This document shows, piece after piece, positions 1-6,746 of a DNA stretch of 15,634 nt. Every line of letters starts with the position of its first letter. Within the stretch, counting starts at the first letter, position 1. This stretch comes from an uncultured Clostridia bacterium (GTDB taxonomy: Bacteria; Bacillota; Clostridia; Christensenellales; UBA1242), in contig CAKVOD010000016.1 of the NCBI GenBank assembly GCA_934778205.1, forward strand, positions 1 through 15,634, in the 5' to 3' direction. The notes under the pieces were generated by a model, which worked only from the letters and a program-made list of their open reading frames with translations, made no database searches and was not told the DNA's origin. A program made the position numbers and the translations under genes.

Positions 1-168
<168 letters not shown>

Positions 169-1482
169 ATGCGAGATTTTGAAAAAGAAAGAAATATAAA
201 AGTGAACACAATGTCGCGATTGCGTACGCAAAACAAAATTTTGACAATACTAAGCACTTTGGTATTGCTTTTTGCCGTTGCAACGATTATGTTTTGCACA
301 TTAGGCGGACTATCCGCACGCAAAACGGCGGTTGGGTCAATAACATTTGATTTCAAAAGCCCGTCAATGAACTTTAATAGCGGGCTTGAGATGTATTACA
401 GTAACCTTGATGCGAGTGGAACAAAATTAGACACGCCAAAACTCACATTTGGGAAAAGTACGGGCGTTGGAGCGGACACTATAGCGCCATACTATATGAG
501 TTTTAGTAGCAATCAAACGGGTGTGAGAGATTATTATGTCAAACTAATTTATCAATTTGACGGACTTGACGCAAGCAAGATACAAAGTATCAATATGGGC
601 ACAAGCGCGCTTGCATTTGGCGCAAAATATATGAGTGCGCCGACGCTTGTTTCGGGTTCTACATATAAGTTTGAGTCGGTGTCCGTTGCGGGTGCAAGTA
701 GTTTGACACACGACAAAATTTCGGCAGGGCAAACATTTGATTTGCTACAATTTATGCGCAATTTGTCAATCACATTCACGGAAGAAGAATATTCCGCAAC
801 CTCATTGAATTTCAGCATAACAACGATTGTAGATTTGGGCGATAGTTTCGCAAGTTCGCATAAAGCGCAAGCGGTAATCTCGGGCAAGGTGGGGTACGAG
901 AACTATTTTGTCAAGGATATTGCCATACTGAGCGACAATCTTGATGGGGCTACTTATCAAATATTTTCTGTTTCTTGTATGGACCATAGTTTATCGGATG
1001 ATGAGAAAACTAAATTTGATACAACTGATGGAAAAGATGCGATATTTACTACTACTCAAAGTATGAAGTGGAAAATTGAAATACAAGAAATCAATTTCAA
1101 TAATAGTAGCCAGCCATTTTATAATAAAACATATACAAGCACGATTGTTGACGATAAAGGGAATAGTTGGTTGGCGACTTTGACTACAAGAAATAACACA
1201 TATATATCAATGTCATTTGAATCGATTAATGAAATAGCAATAGGAAAAATAAATTTGTTGACATTATTAACAAATAGCGTTGCAGTTGTTCCTAGTCAAT
1301 ATAATTCAACGTATTCTTCCTCTCTTGCAAATGTTGGATATCATGGTGGCAGAGACACTGACTTAAAGAACACGATAGTGACCTATTTGAAATTTTATGG
1401 GAATAACGAAATTCAGGAAAACTTGACAACCAGCATCAACTGGTGTATTTGGTGTCAAGATCAAGGTGGCGCGGCTATGTAA
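169..1482 (+). CDS. Exported or membrane-anchored protein of unknown function
   Basis: I do not recognise the family. The 437-residue product has a short charged N-terminus (residues 1-23) and one hydrophobic segment (about 24-46, rich in L, V, A, I). The rest is a long extracytoplasmic part rich in Ser, Thr, Asn and Tyr, predicted mostly beta. The hydrophobic segment could be an anchor or an uncleaved or late-cleaved signal sequence. The sequence after it (ARKTAVGSITFDF) loosely recalls the start of TasA/camelysin-type secreted proteins, but this is weak. The start at 169 has an AAAGGG upstream; the Met at residue 15 is an alternative just before the hydrophobic segment. Codon use shifts: up to about 950 it is rich in GCG/CGC, and after that clearly AT-rich, as if the two halves differ in origin. 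It ends with an odd Cys/Trp-containing tail and is followed by a strong terminator. Confidence 0.75.
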   Translation: MRDFEKERNIKVNTMSRLRTQNKILTILSTLVLLFAVATIMFCTLGGLSARKTAVGSITFDFKSPSMNFNSGLEMYYSNLDASGTKLDTPKLTFGKSTGVGADTIAPYYMSFSSNQTGVRDYYVKLIYQFDGLDASKIQSINMGTSALAFGAKYMSAPTLVSGSTYKFESVSVAGASSLTHDKISAGQTFDLLQFMRNLSITFTEEEYSATSLNFSITTIVDLGDSFASSHKAQAVISGKVGYENYFVKDIAILSDNLDGATYQIFSVSCMDHSLSDDEKTKFDTTDGKDAIFTTTQSMKWKIEIQEINFNNSSQPFYNKTYTSTIVDDKGNSWLATLTTRNNTYISMSFESINEIAIGKINLLTLLTNSVAVVPSQYNSTYSSSLANVGYHGGRDTDLKNTIVTYLKFYGNNEIQENLTTSINWCIWCQDQGGAAM

Positions 1483-1490
1483 TATTATCT

Positions 1491-1527
1491 AAGCCTCTCT
1501 TAGTCATTGACTAAAGGGGGCTTTTTT
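1491..1527 (+). terminator. Rho-independent terminator after the first CDS
   Basis: A 14-base arm (1491-1504) pairs with 1510-1523 with two G-U pairs and one mismatch, followed by a T run ending at 1527. It begins 9 bases after the stop codon. Its loop also contains the -35 element of the next gene. Confidence 0.85.
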
Positions 1528-1535
1528 GGTATAAT
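1507..1535 (+). promoter_or_regulatory. Promoter of yigZ-like gene, probably giving a leaderless mRNA
   Basis: TTGACT (1507-1512), a 17-base spacer and TATAAT (1530-1535) form a near-consensus sigma-A promoter. The expected start of transcription, about 7 bases after the -10, falls on the ATG at 1542. No Shine-Dalgarno is present in the 10 bases before the ATG. The promoter overlaps the upstream terminator, with the -35 in its loop and the -10 just after its T run. Confidence 0.75.
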
Positions 1536-1541
1536 AAAAAT

Positions 1542-2117
1542 ATGGATTATACATTCAATGAAAAGGTGGAGGCGGAGGACGTCATCAAAAAGTCGCGTTT
1601 TATAGCGGTGGGATTTCCTGTGCATAACGAAGCAGGCGCGCGCGACAAAATTTTGGCGATGCGCAAGGAGTTTTACGACGCGCGACATATCGCATACGCG
1701 TATCGCGTCAATGACGGGCAAGTGTTTCAAAAGTCGAGCGACGACGGCGAGCCGAGCGGAACGGCGGGCAAGCCTATCCTCAATTTTATGGTTAAGGAAA
1801 ACATCATCAACGCGATAATTTTTGTCGTTCGGTACTTTGGTGGCGTAAAACTCGGCGCAGGCGGGCTGACGCGCGCGTATAGCGGAACGGCGGTTTTGCT
1901 GAAACCGCACCTCGTGCCAGAGTTGAGCGCCGTGCGGTTCAGTTGTTCGCTAAGCAACGCCTCGCGCGTGCTGAAACTTTTGGACAATGCGGGCATCACG
2001 TACACAAAAACATTTGGTACCGACTGCGAAATCTTGGCGCACACCGCGGACGCGGACGCACTGCGCGCGCTTTTGGCAAACGCCACGGGTGCAGATACTG
2101 TTCCTACGCTCAAGTAG
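1542..2117 (+). CDS. yigZ: YigZ/IMPACT family protein
   Basis: This is a conserved bacterial protein of the UPF0029/IMPACT family, related to the yeast translation regulator Yih1; its exact bacterial role is not settled. The IMPACT-type N-terminal domain spans about residues 1-125, with the family signatures SSDDGEPSGTAGKP (65-78) and VVRYFGGVKLGAGGLTRAY (95-113). The second domain (about 130-180) is the usual DUF1949-like ferredoxin fold. At 191 residues it is slightly shorter than typical members of about 200-217. The final residues, from about ANATG onward (179-191), are encoded by dispersed repeat family B, including the stop codon. ATG 1542 is the natural start because it coincides with the predicted transcription start; there is no ribosome site. 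It appears to be a single-gene transcript. Confidence 0.93.
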   Translation: MDYTFNEKVEAEDVIKKSRFIAVGFPVHNEAGARDKILAMRKEFYDARHIAYAYRVNDGQVFQKSSDDGEPSGTAGKPILNFMVKENIINAIIFVVRYFGGVKLGAGGLTRAYSGTAVLLKPHLVPELSAVRFSCSLSNASRVLKLLDNAGITYTKTFGTDCEILAHTADADALRALLANATGADTVPTLK

Positions 2118-2210
2118 CGGTTGCGGACGGGCGGGGATAGCCCCGCTGCTGCAGGTACTGTCCCTACGCTAAAGTAGCTGTTGTAGGCGGTGAACACAGT
2201 ACTTTCTATA
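2076..2210 (+). repeat. Family B repeat, two units, overlapping the 3' end of yigZ
   Basis: The first unit begins inside yigZ (2076) and ends about 2125. The second has a GC-rich hairpin (GCGGGG, loop, CCCCGC; about 2129-2146), then the core GCAGGTACTGTCCCTACG at about 2150-2169, and a tail containing GTACTTTCTATAT. The same units recur at 3994-4170 and 9271-9716. The first unit encodes the last residues and stop codon of the protein. From 2210 to 2280 I see nothing else. Confidence 0.85.
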
Positions 2211-2280
2211 TAGCGTTCCACTTGGGGAGATAGTGCACAGTTGAAGGGATAGCGTCTACGTATAAAATAATTGTAACATT

Positions 2281-2709
2281 ATTTTATGGTAAGGTACCTA
2301 ACCCCATTGTCATTTCGACCGAAAAAGGCTTGTCAAAGCCTTTGTAGCGGAGAAATCTCCCGGAAGGGCAACCCGCTTTATTATGTGGTACGGAGTTAAA
2401 TGACTGCGCTAGCAAAACAAGTAAAAAAAAGGAATGTCATTATTTATTGGCTGACGCTGTCAATGGTGTGAATGCCCATAATTTACTTTGACCCCTTCCG
2501 GGAGATTTCTCCACTGCGGTCGAAATGACAAAGAGGTGTGGTGGCTTACCACAAAAAATGGATGTCCATTATATTAGTTGCTGGCGCGGTCAATGAGTAT
2601 ACTCACCCATAACAACCAAGACTCCTTCCGAGAGATTTTTCCGCTTCGGCGAGGGCTGGCGCCTCCGCCTTTGGTCGAAATGACAATGGGGGATTGTGGC
2701 TTACCACAA
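2281..2709. repeat. Family A repeat array, three copies in two orientations
   Basis: This stretch has no gene. Copy A1 (about 2281-2372) lies in reverse. A2 (about 2401-2554) and A3 (about 2558-2709) are forward. A full forward copy reads in order: a TCATTAT box, GCTGGCGCGGTCAATG, CGCCCATAA, CTTCCGGGAGATTTCTCC, GGTCGAAATGACAATG, and a terminal GTGGCTTACCACAA mini-hairpin. A1 and A2 face each other, so transcripts could form a long stem. A3 has an extra GC-rich insertion just before its GGTCGAAATGACA box. No transposase is present, and the copies look like small non-coding palindromic elements. Another copy lies at 6105-6462. Confidence 0.85.
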
Positions 2710-2761
2710 TAATAAGGTTAAATTTTATTATGTATAACAGTCTAAACAAAAGGAAACATTT

Positions 2762-3052
2762 ATGCAAAACAAATACTATGTGTACATAATGACAAATAAG
2801 AGTAATGATGTGCTTTATGTTGGTGTTACAAACAACATATCACGGCGAAAGTGGGAGCACGAAACTCATATCAAAAAAGGTTTTTCTTCAAAATATAAGT
2901 TAGAGAAATGTATTTATATAGAGGAATGCAACGATGTGAATGATGCCATACGTAGAGAAAAGCAAATAAAACATTGGAACAGGTGCAAAAAATTTGCGTT
3001 AATAAGTACAATAAATCCTGAATTGAACGAATTAATGACATTAGACAAGTAA
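2762..3052 (+). CDS. GIY-YIG domain endonuclease-like protein (COG2827/UPF0213 type)
   Basis: The 96-residue protein is a single GIY-YIG nuclease domain of the small, stand-alone bacterial type. The two signature strands are visible as YYVYIM (5-10) and YVGVTNN (19-25). They are followed by a conserved arginine (R28/R29), the helix with SSKYKLEKCIYIEE (42-55), and the metal-binding glutamate in the AIRREKQIK motif (E66). The length is typical and all expected catalytic residues seem present. Cellular substrates of this subfamily are unclear. The start is well supported by AAAGGA about 7 bases upstream of ATG 2762. It lies directly downstream of a family A repeat array, and recX starts 15 bases after its stop, so the two are probably co-transcribed. 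AT-rich codon use contrasts with recX and suggests a separate origin. Confidence 0.88.
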   Translation: MQNKYYVYIMTNKSNDVLYVGVTNNISRRKWEHETHIKKGFSSKYKLEKCIYIEECNDVNDAIRREKQIKHWNRCKKFALISTINPELNELMTLDK

Positions 3053-3067
3053 TTAGGTGTGATGATT

Positions 3068-3676
3068 ATGCAAATAATTGAAATCAAGATGAAAAAAAAT
3101 AAGCGCGAGTTTGTTGCGACGACGTTTGACGGCGAAAACATAAGTTTGACGCCTGACGCGATTGTAAAGTTCGGCATAACTGTTGGCGAGGTGGACGACG
3201 CCAAACTTGCGGAGGCGGAGTTTGACAGCGCGTGCGCTTTTGCGCTCAGCCGTGCGATGAACTGGCTCACTGCGTCCTATCGTTCCGAAAGCGAACTCAA
3301 GCGCTATTTGCGCGAGCATAAATATTCGCCAAAAGTTGCGGAGTATGTCGTGGGCAAATTAAAGGAATATAATTTTTTGTCGGATGAAAATTTGGCAAAA
3401 CAAATGGTCGAGTATGGTCAAAACAAAATAGGCGTGTACAAAATAAGGCAAAAACTTATGGAAAAAGGCGTCGCGCGCGAAGTCATTGATTCTGCGCTCG
3501 AAAGTTTGGAGTCACAAGACGATGTTTGCTACAATATGGCGCTCAAAAAACTCGGCAATATGGAGCGTACGCGCGAGAATATGGCAAAAGTTTATCGATA
3601 CTTGGCGGGCAAGGGGTTTGATTTTGACACAATCAAGCGTGCGTTTAATAAACTGAATTATGAGGAAGAAGAATGA
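3068..3676 (+). CDS. recX: Regulatory protein RecX
   Basis: RecX binds RecA filaments and modulates recombination and SOS activity. The 202-residue product matches the family in length and layout: a family-specific N-terminal part with a beta-rich region (about 1-50), then three-helix repeats. Recognisable motifs are RSESELKRYLREHKYS (72-87), KLKEYNFLSDENLAKQMV (97-114) and KIRQKLMEKGVAREVID (125-141). I chose ATG 3068 because AGGTG at 3055-3059 lies 8 bases upstream; GTG 3059 and ATG 3062 are too close to that site. It follows the GIY-YIG gene by 15 bases and its stop overlaps the acpS start (ATGA at 3673-3676), indicating translational coupling. recA is not in the window. Confidence 0.92.
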   Translation: MQIIEIKMKKNKREFVATTFDGENISLTPDAIVKFGITVGEVDDAKLAEAEFDSACAFALSRAMNWLTASYRSESELKRYLREHKYSPKVAEYVVGKLKEYNFLSDENLAKQMVEYGQNKIGVYKIRQKLMEKGVAREVIDSALESLESQDDVCYNMALKKLGNMERTRENMAKVYRYLAGKGFDFDTIKRAFNKLNYEEEE

Positions 3677-3993
3677 TTGGTATTGATATTGTTGAAATTG
3701 AAGATTTTGCAAGGCGTGATTTTAGTCGCATTTTCACTTCGCGGGAACAAGAGTACATTAACCGTGCGACCAACTCTGCGCGCAAAACTGAGGTTATGGC
3801 GGGCATATATTCAGCGAAAGAGGCGGTTTTTAAGGCGCTGGGGCTTTGCGGGCTTGGGCTTGATATACTGCGCGAGATTGAGATTTTGCACGACGACAAC
3901 GGCGCGCCGTCGTGCGTGTTTCGTGGCACATATGTGCAATTGTCCATTTCGCACACCCGCCACACCGCTGTTGCTGTTGCTTTTGTGCGATAG
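3673..3993 (+). CDS. acpS: Holo-[acyl-carrier-protein] synthase AcpS
   Basis: AcpS transfers the 4'-phosphopantetheine arm from CoA to the serine of apo-ACP, activating fatty-acid synthesis. Family motifs are visible: MIGIDIVEIEDF at the N-terminus with metal-binding Asp5, FTSREQEYI (21-29), the YSAKEAVFKALG helix (46-57) with Glu50 and Lys54, and the C-terminal SISHT/AVAVAF strands (91-104). At 106 residues it is shorter than the usual 118-126, mainly in the middle, but no catalytic element is lost. It starts within the recX stop codon (ATGA) with GAGGAAG upstream. The TAG stop at 3991 is followed in the same frame by ten family-B repeat codons ending in TGA at 4027-4029. Readthrough would add a tail like those seen in MetG and YigZ. 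Confidence 0.93.
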   Translation: MIGIDIVEIEDFARRDFSRIFTSREQEYINRATNSARKTEVMAGIYSAKEAVFKALGLCGLGLDILREIEILHDDNGAPSCVFRGTYVQLSISHTRHTAVAVAFVR

Positions 3994-4170
3994 CGCACAG
4001 CTGCAGATAATGTCCCTACAGGCAAGTGACTTTCGTGGACGGCGTGCGTGAGTACTTTCTTTATTCGTAAGTTCTCGGGTGGCGGGATAGCCCGCGGCTA
4101 CAAATGCCGTCTTTACGTCTAAGTGACTTGCGCGGACGGCGCATTTCTATGCTTTCTATATTATTTAGTT
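3994..4170 (+). repeat. Family B repeat, two units after acpS
   Basis: Unit one runs from immediately after the acpS stop to about 4075 and contains the core variant GATAATGTCCCTACAGG. Unit two (about 4077-4170) has the hairpin GCGGG-ATAG-CCCGC followed by a core variant and GTGACTTGCGCGGACGGCG, then a TTTCTATATT tail. A short AGTGGC/GCCACT hairpin follows at about 4173-4190; variants of that hairpin also occur at 2076, 6411 and 9742. Confidence 0.82.
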
Positions 4171-4232
4171 CTTAGTGGCAAACGCCACTGGGTAGGGGTG
4201 GGCGTATTTTGTGGACAAGACGTGTATTTTGG

Positions 4233-4261
4233 TTGCAATTTGGGTAAAATTGTTATATAAT
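4233..4261 (+). promoter_or_regulatory. Promoter upstream of signal peptidase I
   Basis: TTGCAA (4233-4238), 17 bases and TATAAT (4256-4261) would give a start near 4268 and a leader of about 14 bases. A second TATAAT at 4274-4279 is too close to the ATG at 4282 to serve it. The same TTGCAA -35 is used by the tRNA-Pro promoter. Confidence 0.65.
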
Positions 4262-4281
4262 AGTTGTGATAGGTATAATAA

Positions 4282-5025
4282 ATGAACAAAGAAGAAAAAG
4301 AGATTGAGGCATATCAAGAGATGTGCGAGTGCGAATATGTTAGTTTCGACGCAAATTCGATTGTGGCAAAAAACCGCAGACGCACGCGCGCGCTTGCCGT
4401 CGTTTTGTCTGTTTTGTTTGTGTTGATTTCGGGGTTCATTATGCTGTGTATGTTCGCCGAACGCGTGTATATTTATACGGGCGTTGAAGGGCCGTCGATG
4501 CAACCGACAATCAATGCCGATTCGCCAAACACGAGCGTGCCATATGATTATGCGTATATCAACACATACCAAAAAGGCACATATGGCGACATAATTGTCA
4601 TCAAGCACACCAATGCGGGTGGCGAAATTCGTTACGTCATCAAACGTCTTATTGGTTTGGCGGGCGACACAATTATGTTTGACAACACCGACCCGACGAT
4701 TACAAAAGTTTACCGCAATGGCGAACTTTTGGTCGAGGACTACATCAAGGCGGTCAAGTTCAACGGCATTGGCGGAACATTGGGCGCGCGCACTGGTGTG
4801 ACAAGTGTCACTGTTCCTGAAAACGGAATCTTTTATATGGGCGACAACCGAAACAATAGCGACGACTGCCGTAATTATGGTTACAACGAAACGCCATATT
4901 GCGAAACGACTGCCAACATCATTGGGCGCGTCGATTACATTGTGCCGAACGGCGTCAAGAACGACGGCAAAGATGTCGAACGACTTTTTGTGGGTATTCG
5001 CGAAATTATCAAATCAATTTTTTAG
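4282..5025 (+). CDS. lepB: Signal peptidase I (type S26A)
   Basis: Membrane-bound serine protease that removes signal peptides from exported preproteins. The 247-residue product has a cytoplasmic N-terminus (1-36), one transmembrane helix (about 37-59) and an extracytoplasmic catalytic domain. Box B is GPSMQPT with nucleophile Ser72, box C is YGDIIVIK (101-108), box D is RYVIKRLIGLAGD with general-base Lys121, and box E is YMGDNRNNSDDCRNYG. The Ser/Lys dyad makes it the ordinary bacterial P-type, not the Ser/His SipW type. The long, Cys-containing cytoplasmic N-terminus is somewhat unusual. The ribosome site is weak (AGG about 8 bases upstream). The membrane-protein gene at 5071 follows after 45 bases with no visible terminator, so the two probably form an operon. 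Confidence 0.93.
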   Translation: MNKEEKEIEAYQEMCECEYVSFDANSIVAKNRRRTRALAVVLSVLFVLISGFIMLCMFAERVYIYTGVEGPSMQPTINADSPNTSVPYDYAYINTYQKGTYGDIIVIKHTNAGGEIRYVIKRLIGLAGDTIMFDNTDPTITKVYRNGELLVEDYIKAVKFNGIGGTLGARTGVTSVTVPENGIFYMGDNRNNSDDCRNYGYNETPYCETTANIIGRVDYIVPNGVKNDGKDVERLFVGIREIIKSIF

Positions 5026-5070
5026 ATGAATAAGTGATTCCTTAAACAATAAACATAAAGGTGATGTGTT

Positions 5071-6102
5071 ATGAAAAAAGTTAAAGCACAAATCAAGAGT
5101 GAAACAAGAGTCAAAAGTATGCTTGATTTTTCAAATGATGAAGAAAATGTGAATAGTGGCGTTGTTGCAAAAAATGACAACATTCCAGCAGAAAATGACG
5201 CGAAAGTTGTCAAAAATGGTAGCATACCCACACAAAATGACGACAATGGCGCTGATAGTTATGACAATAACGGCGTTGTGGTTCTAAACCGCAAGCGTGG
5301 CGATGTCGTCGTTTCAGGGCAAGTTGAAGATGAGGCGGACGAGCCTATTTTGGCGGAAGCGAAAGCGCCAAAATCGCGACACTTTGTCGAGGTTGAGAGC
5401 AAGACATATGGCGGGGCGGACGACGGCGCGGACGAACAAGCGGGGCGCGACAAAAAAACTTTCAAGGACTATATGAAAAGCGCTGGCACGACGATTGCGC
5501 AGGGCTGGGATACGTTCATCAACAAGAAAGGTGCGGTTAGATTTTTGGCAATCATTGTTGTTTGCGTTATGCTGACGATTGCGCTCATCATTTATTCTTC
5601 GGCGCAACGCACGAATTTTAAGGACATTGTCAACGGCACGTGCTACGCGTTTGTTTACGACGCGGGCGAAATCACAGGCGCGGGCAGTTATAATAAAATC
5701 AATATTGACGCGCTGACTGCAAACACGCCGAGCGAAAAGATGTGCAAAAATTATAGCACGCTTGAACTTGTCGGCAAAAACAAGAAAAAATCTGTCAATA
5801 TTGACGCCATTACTTTTGGGCTCTACACAGACACAGCGAACGTGACTATTGCAATCGACCTTGCGTTTTATGTTGGAGAGGAGCGCATATGGGCATTGGA
5901 CGCGCCAAAAACAATTACAGTAAAGCAACGCATCGGCAATGGCGTCAGGTTCGACATTGGGCAAAGTTTTGATTTTCACGGCGCGACACGCATTTGTATG
6001 ACTTTCACTTGCTATGACACGACTGCATTTGGCAAGTTTGGCACGGACGCCGAGCGCATCAATCCGCAATTTACTTTATATAAACTTGCATATACTGCTT
6101 AG
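5071..6102 (+). CDS. Single-pass membrane protein of unknown function, co-transcribed with signal peptidase I
   Basis: I do not recognise the family. The 343-residue product has a long charged, low-complexity cytoplasmic N-terminus (1-153). This includes two tandem degenerate units around residues 31-58 with an N-x-x-I-P-x-x-N-D pattern, then acidic stretches. One transmembrane helix follows (about 156-176). The extracytoplasmic domain (about 177-343) has a beta-rich, Thr/Asp pattern that may fold as a sandwich. There is no signal-peptide cleavage site, catalytic motif or sortase motif. AAAGGTGAT about 6 bases upstream supports ATG 5071. The position after lepB suggests a role at the cell surface, but that is inference from context. 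A family A repeat begins right after its stop codon. Confidence 0.8.
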   Translation: MKKVKAQIKSETRVKSMLDFSNDEENVNSGVVAKNDNIPAENDAKVVKNGSIPTQNDDNGADSYDNNGVVVLNRKRGDVVVSGQVEDEADEPILAEAKAPKSRHFVEVESKTYGGADDGADEQAGRDKKTFKDYMKSAGTTIAQGWDTFINKKGAVRFLAIIVVCVMLTIALIIYSSAQRTNFKDIVNGTCYAFVYDAGEITGAGSYNKINIDALTANTPSEKMCKNYSTLELVGKNKKKSVNIDAITFGLYTDTANVTIAIDLAFYVGEERIWALDAPKTITVKQRIGNGVRFDIGQSFDFHGATRICMTFTCYDTTAFGKFGTDAERINPQFTLYKLAYTA

Positions 6103-6104
6103 TA

Positions 6105-6462
6105 TGACGCTCAATGACGGCGCTAACAAAATAAAGGAATATCATTATTCAAGTGCTGGCGCGGTCAATGAGTATTTTCGCCCATAATGTATTTTGACCT
6201 CTTCCGGGCAAGGCTCGCCTTGACTACAGGTTCGATTGCCGTCTCACAACAACATACACACACCACCCACACCTACACCTGTGCCGTCTGGCACTCTCCG
6301 CTACAGCGAAAATTGCATTTCCGCTTTCGGTCGAAATGACAATGTGATGAGTGGCTTTGAACCTTTTAAACACACTAAGTACATATGGCGCACGCACCAA
6401 ACCTGCACCTGTGGCGTTTGCCACCGGTCGAAATGACAATGGGGGCGGTGGCTTGCCACAAT
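6105..6462 (+). repeat. Family A repeat, composite copy with internal insertion
   Basis: No gene is supported here. The left part (to about 6215) matches the forward copies at 2401-2709. The middle is interrupted after CTTCCGGG by unrelated sequence containing two related segments, at about 6265-6297 and 6396-6427, each with an ACCTGTG box followed by a short GC hairpin. The GGTCGAAATGACAATG box occurs twice (6329-6344 and 6426-6441), so this is either two fused copies or one copy interrupted by another element. It ends with the same GTGGCTTGCCACAA mini-hairpin. Confidence 0.8.
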
Positions 6463-6501
6463 TTTAGCCTATGAGCAAGTGGGTTGCACGCGCTAAACCG
6501 C

Positions 6502-6535
6502 ACCACTTTAAAGGTGTACCTTTGTTTAAAGTGGT
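6502..6535. repeat. Nested inverted repeat containing a 14-bp palindrome shared with the window end
   Basis: Eleven-base perfect arms (6502-6512 and 6525-6535) enclose the palindrome AAAGGTGTACCTTT at 6510-6523. That 14-mer recurs as the final 14 bases of the window (15621-15634). A TATAAT follows at 6538-6543, without a convincing -35. Confidence 0.7.
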
Positions 6536-6549
6536 ACTATAATGATTTG

Positions 6550-6581
6550 GGTGCACGGCGAATTTGCTGTGTACCTTTTTT
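6550..6581 (+). terminator. Terminator-like hairpin with U6 tail
   Basis: Arms 6550-6559 and 6566-6575 pair over 10 bp with two wobble pairs around a GAATTT loop, followed by six T. A sibling with the same layout and flanks is at 9785-9816. It lies about 450 bases after the previous gene, so it may terminate a repeat-derived transcript rather than the gene's mRNA. Confidence 0.7.
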
Positions 6582-6695
6582 GATGCTGGCGCGGTCGTTT
6601 GGGCGTGCAATTTATATATGATTATTCAAATTGAAAATCTTATTGAACCTCTTATTAATACGCGTGTGTATGGCGCGATAAATTTGCGCATAACA

Positions 6696-6724
6696 TTGAC
6701 AAAAGGTGCAAATTATGTTACAAT
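6696..6724 (+). promoter_or_regulatory. Strong promoter for the 6747 gene
   Basis: TTGACA (6696-6701), 17 bases and TACAAT (6719-6724) predict a start near 6731. The GTGGGG ribosome site lies at 6735-6740, giving a leader of about 16 bases. Confidence 0.82.
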
Positions 6725-6746
6725 AAACGCATAAGTGGGGTTTATT

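Noticed and set aside
1727..2221. Minus-strand open frame of 164 codons
   Set aside because: A shadow of yigZ and its repeat; the + strand frame has clear family motifs.
2076..2709. CRISPR-like array
   Set aside because: Repeats are long, diverged, irregularly spaced and in both orientations, with no unique equal-length spacers.
5314..6069. Long minus-strand open frame of 251 codons
   Set aside because: A shadow of the membrane-protein gene; Arg/Ala/Cys-rich, no start site, no recognisable motif.
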